Shown piece by piece: positions 39,569 to 40,795 of a stretch of DNA of 40,795 bases. This DNA comes from Klenkia terrae. GTDB taxonomy: Bacteria; Actinomycetota; Actinomycetes; Mycobacteriales; Geodermatophilaceae. The first letter of the stretch is position 1; each line of letters starts with the position of its first letter. The position numbers were made by a program, and so were the translations under genes. Below the pieces are notes generated by a model. The model saw only the letters and a list, made by a program, of their open reading frames with translations. It ran no database searches and had not been told where the DNA came from. Location of the stretch: positions 1,695,305 through 1,736,099 of the forward strand of contig NZ_UEXK01000004.1 in assembly GCF_900491935.1 (NCBI RefSeq), in the 5' to 3' direction.

Positions 39569-40621
39569 ATGAGAGCAGCACGCTGGCACGCCCGGGGGGA
39601 CATCCGGGTCGAGGACATCCCCGAGCCGGATCTCCGACCCGGGCACGTGGCGATCGACGTCGCCTGGTGCGGGATCTGCGGCAGCGACCTGCACGAGTAC
39701 CTGGAGGGGCCGATCTTCATCCCGCACGGCACCCCGCACCCGGTGTCGGGCGAGATGGCGCCGCTGACGATGGGGCACGAGTTCTCCGGGACCGTGACCG
39801 CGCTGGGCGAGGGCGTCACCGACCTCGCGGTGGGCGACGCGGTCGTCGTCGAGCCCTACGTGATCGCCGACGACGTCGACACCACGCCCGGCCAGCCGTA
39901 CCAGCTGTCGCACGACATGAACTTCATCGGGCTGGGCGGCCGCGGCGGCGGGCTGAGCGAGAAGGTCGTGGTCGACCGGCGGTGGGTGCACCCGGTCGGG
40001 GACATCCCGCTGGACCAGGCCGCCCTGGTCGAGCCGCTGGCCGTGGGCTACCACGCCTACCGGCGCAGCGGGGCCGGCGCCGGGGACGTCGCGCTGATCG
40101 GCGGGGCCGGCCCGGTCGGGCCCCTGCTGGCCGCCGTCCTGCGGGCGGAGGGGCTCACCGTGGTCGTGACCGAGGTCAGCGCGGCGCGCAAGGCCAAGGC
40201 GCTCGAGACCGGGGTGGCCGACCACGTGCTGGACCCGACCGAGGGGTCGGTGGCCGACCGGGTGCGCGAGCTGACCGGCGGTCGGGGTGCCGACGTCGGC
40301 TTCGAGTGCTCCAGCGTGGACGCCGTCCTGGACACCCTGCTGGACGGCGTCCGGCCCGGCGCGGTGATCGTCAACGTGTCGATCTGGGGGCACAAGCCGG
40401 CGGTGGACCTGCAGAAGCTGGTGCTCAAGGAGATCGACCTGCGCGGCACGATCGCCTATGCCGGCGACCACCCCGCCACGATCGAGCTGGTGCGCAGCGG
40501 CAAGGTCGACCTGGCCCCGTTCATCACGGCGAGGATCGACCTCGCCGACCTGGTGGAGCAGGGCTTCGAGACGCTGGTCCACCGCAACGACACCCAGGTC
40601 AAGATCCTCGTCCACCCCTGA
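39569..40621 (+). CDS. bdhA: 2,3-butanediol dehydrogenase-like zinc dehydrogenase
   Basis: This 350-residue medium-chain dehydrogenase has the catalytic zinc ligands Cys37 (CGICGSDLHEYLEGPIFIP) and His70-Glu71 (MGHEFSG), plus VVVEPYV, GLGGRGGGLSEKVVV and ALVEPLAVGYHA. This wording matches BdhA/ButB-type (R,R)-butanediol dehydrogenases, which interconvert butanediol, acetoin and related secondary alcohols with NAD(H). The cofactor fold shows ALIGGAGPVGPLLAAVL. The structural-zinc cysteines of other family members are missing, as in BdhA. ATG 39569 follows GAGGAGCGCGCG, 10 bases after the monooxygenase stop. In this operon it may oxidise a secondary alcohol to the ketone that the monooxygenase uses. 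A strong hairpin follows. Confidence 0.86.
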   Translation: MRAARWHARGDIRVEDIPEPDLRPGHVAIDVAWCGICGSDLHEYLEGPIFIPHGTPHPVSGEMAPLTMGHEFSGTVTALGEGVTDLAVGDAVVVEPYVIADDVDTTPGQPYQLSHDMNFIGLGGRGGGLSEKVVVDRRWVHPVGDIPLDQAALVEPLAVGYHAYRRSGAGAGDVALIGGAGPVGPLLAAVLRAEGLTVVVTEVSAARKAKALETGVADHVLDPTEGSVADRVRELTGGRGADVGFECSSVDAVLDTLLDGVRPGAVIVNVSIWGHKPAVDLQKLVLKEIDLRGTIAYAGDHPATIELVRSGKVDLAPFITARIDLADLVEQGFETLVHRNDTQVKILVHP

Positions 40622-40630
40622 GGCGGGTCG

Positions 40631-40683
40631 AGTGCACGACTGCGGTGGTCTCCGGGGCTCCGGGACCACCGCAGTCGTGCACT
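40631..40683. terminator. Perfect 20-bp hairpin between converging genes
   Basis: Bases 40631-40650 (starting AGTGCACGACTGCGG) are exactly complementary to 40664-40683; the 13-base loop can add a CCGG/CCGG pair. It begins 9 bases after the bdhA stop and ends 10 bases from the stop of the next minus-strand gene, so it probably serves both. Confidence 0.85.
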
Positions 40684-40693
40684 TGGCGTGCGG

Positions 40694-40795
40694 TCAGTTG
40701 GTGGGCTGACCGGGGATGGACGGCGGGCCGGCGCCCGGGCCGCCCGGTCCCGGTGCCGGTGGTGCCGGTCCGGGTGCCGGGGGCGCGGGTGCGGG
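40694..40795 (-). CDS. C-terminal tail of a Pro/Gly/Ala-rich protein (partial)
   Basis: On the minus strand an open frame enters from the right edge and ends at TGA (40696-40694). The 33 visible residues are almost only Pro, Ala and Gly, in PAPGP/PGPGG-like repeats, ending PSIPGQPTN. A facing terminator 10 bases beyond the stop supports it being a real gene end. The rest of the protein, and so its function, lies outside the window. Such tails are common on secreted or membrane proteins of actinobacteria. Confidence 0.55.
   Translation of the reverse strand, partial: PAPAPPAPGPAPPAPGPGGPGAGPPSIPGQPTN

Noticed and set aside
36163-39819. 1218-codon minus-strand frame, partly covering the GAF regulator, monooxygenase and YihY genes
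   Set aside because: It runs antisense or out of frame to three recognised genes and is low-complexity throughout. High G/C at third positions makes stop-free shadows common.

Overview
This is a very GC-rich chromosomal stretch (by eye roughly three quarters G+C, nearly every third codon position G or C) from an actinobacterium. Several things point to Actinomycetota: a FadE5-type acyl-CoA dehydrogenase, a nicotinoprotein (NDMA-type) alcohol dehydrogenase, a RipA-like NlpC/P60 hydrolase under a c-di-AMP riboswitch, sugar ABC transporters with no ATPase of their own, and several apparently leaderless genes with a TAnnnT box 5-6 bases before the start codon. The style of the genes suggests Geodermatophilaceae (Blastococcus, Geodermatophilus, Modestobacter), but that is inference. 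I see no rRNA, tRNA, CRISPR array, insertion sequence or phage gene.

Layout. (1) 1-2500: the tail of a LapA-type membrane protein, fadE5, and a 52-residue acidic protein. (2) 2497-6117, minus: an operon of ABC ATPase, ABC-2 permease, sensor kinase and LuxR-type response regulator, with a perfect hairpin at the start of the kinase gene. (3) 6235-8754: an MFS permease divergent from a MptpB-like phosphatase, then a 51-residue basic protein not found by usual length cut-offs. (4) 9087-15285: a complete fructose PTS, with ptsI divergent from fruR-fruK-fruA-ptsH. (5) 15373-19607: branched-chain 2-oxoacid dehydrogenase E1alpha-E1beta-E2 (minus), divergent from its Lrp/AsnC-type regulator. (6) 19637-23531: a secreted S33-type peptidase, a small membrane protein, a serine beta-lactamase-like hydrolase and a DUF3817 membrane protein. 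(7) 23682-26664: the riboswitch-controlled cell-wall hydrolase and, divergently, a FAD-dependent amine/phytoene oxidoreductase-like protein. (8) 26734-28964: a DUF433/PIN-like toxin-antitoxin pair with looser codon usage, and the NDMA-type alcohol dehydrogenase. (9) 28965-36472: a LacI-controlled sugar importer (regulator, binding protein, two permeases) divergent from a glycogen-debranching-type enzyme and a YihY/BrkB protein. (10) 36429-40621: a GAF-domain regulator divergent from a type II flavin monooxygenase and a 2,3-butanediol dehydrogenase. The window ends in the Pro/Gly-rich tail of a minus-strand gene.

How the parts work together. Region 4 holds every protein needed to import and phosphorylate fructose (EI, HPr, EIIABC, 1-phosphofructokinase) plus the regulator. 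Region 5 takes branched-chain 2-oxoacids to acyl-CoAs. FadE5 at the left edge could process acyl-CoAs further. In region 9 a near-identical 14-bp operator sits in front of lacI and over the start of the divergent debranching gene, so import and breakdown of an oligosaccharide (probably an alpha-glucan) look jointly controlled. Region 10 looks like a regulated secondary alcohol/ketone oxidation module and is the best candidate for an undescribed pathway.

Regulatory structure stands out. Many gene ends carry very long, almost perfect hairpins (up to 26 bp) without a T-tract. A 15-bp hairpin in region 2 places a possible ATG in its loop.
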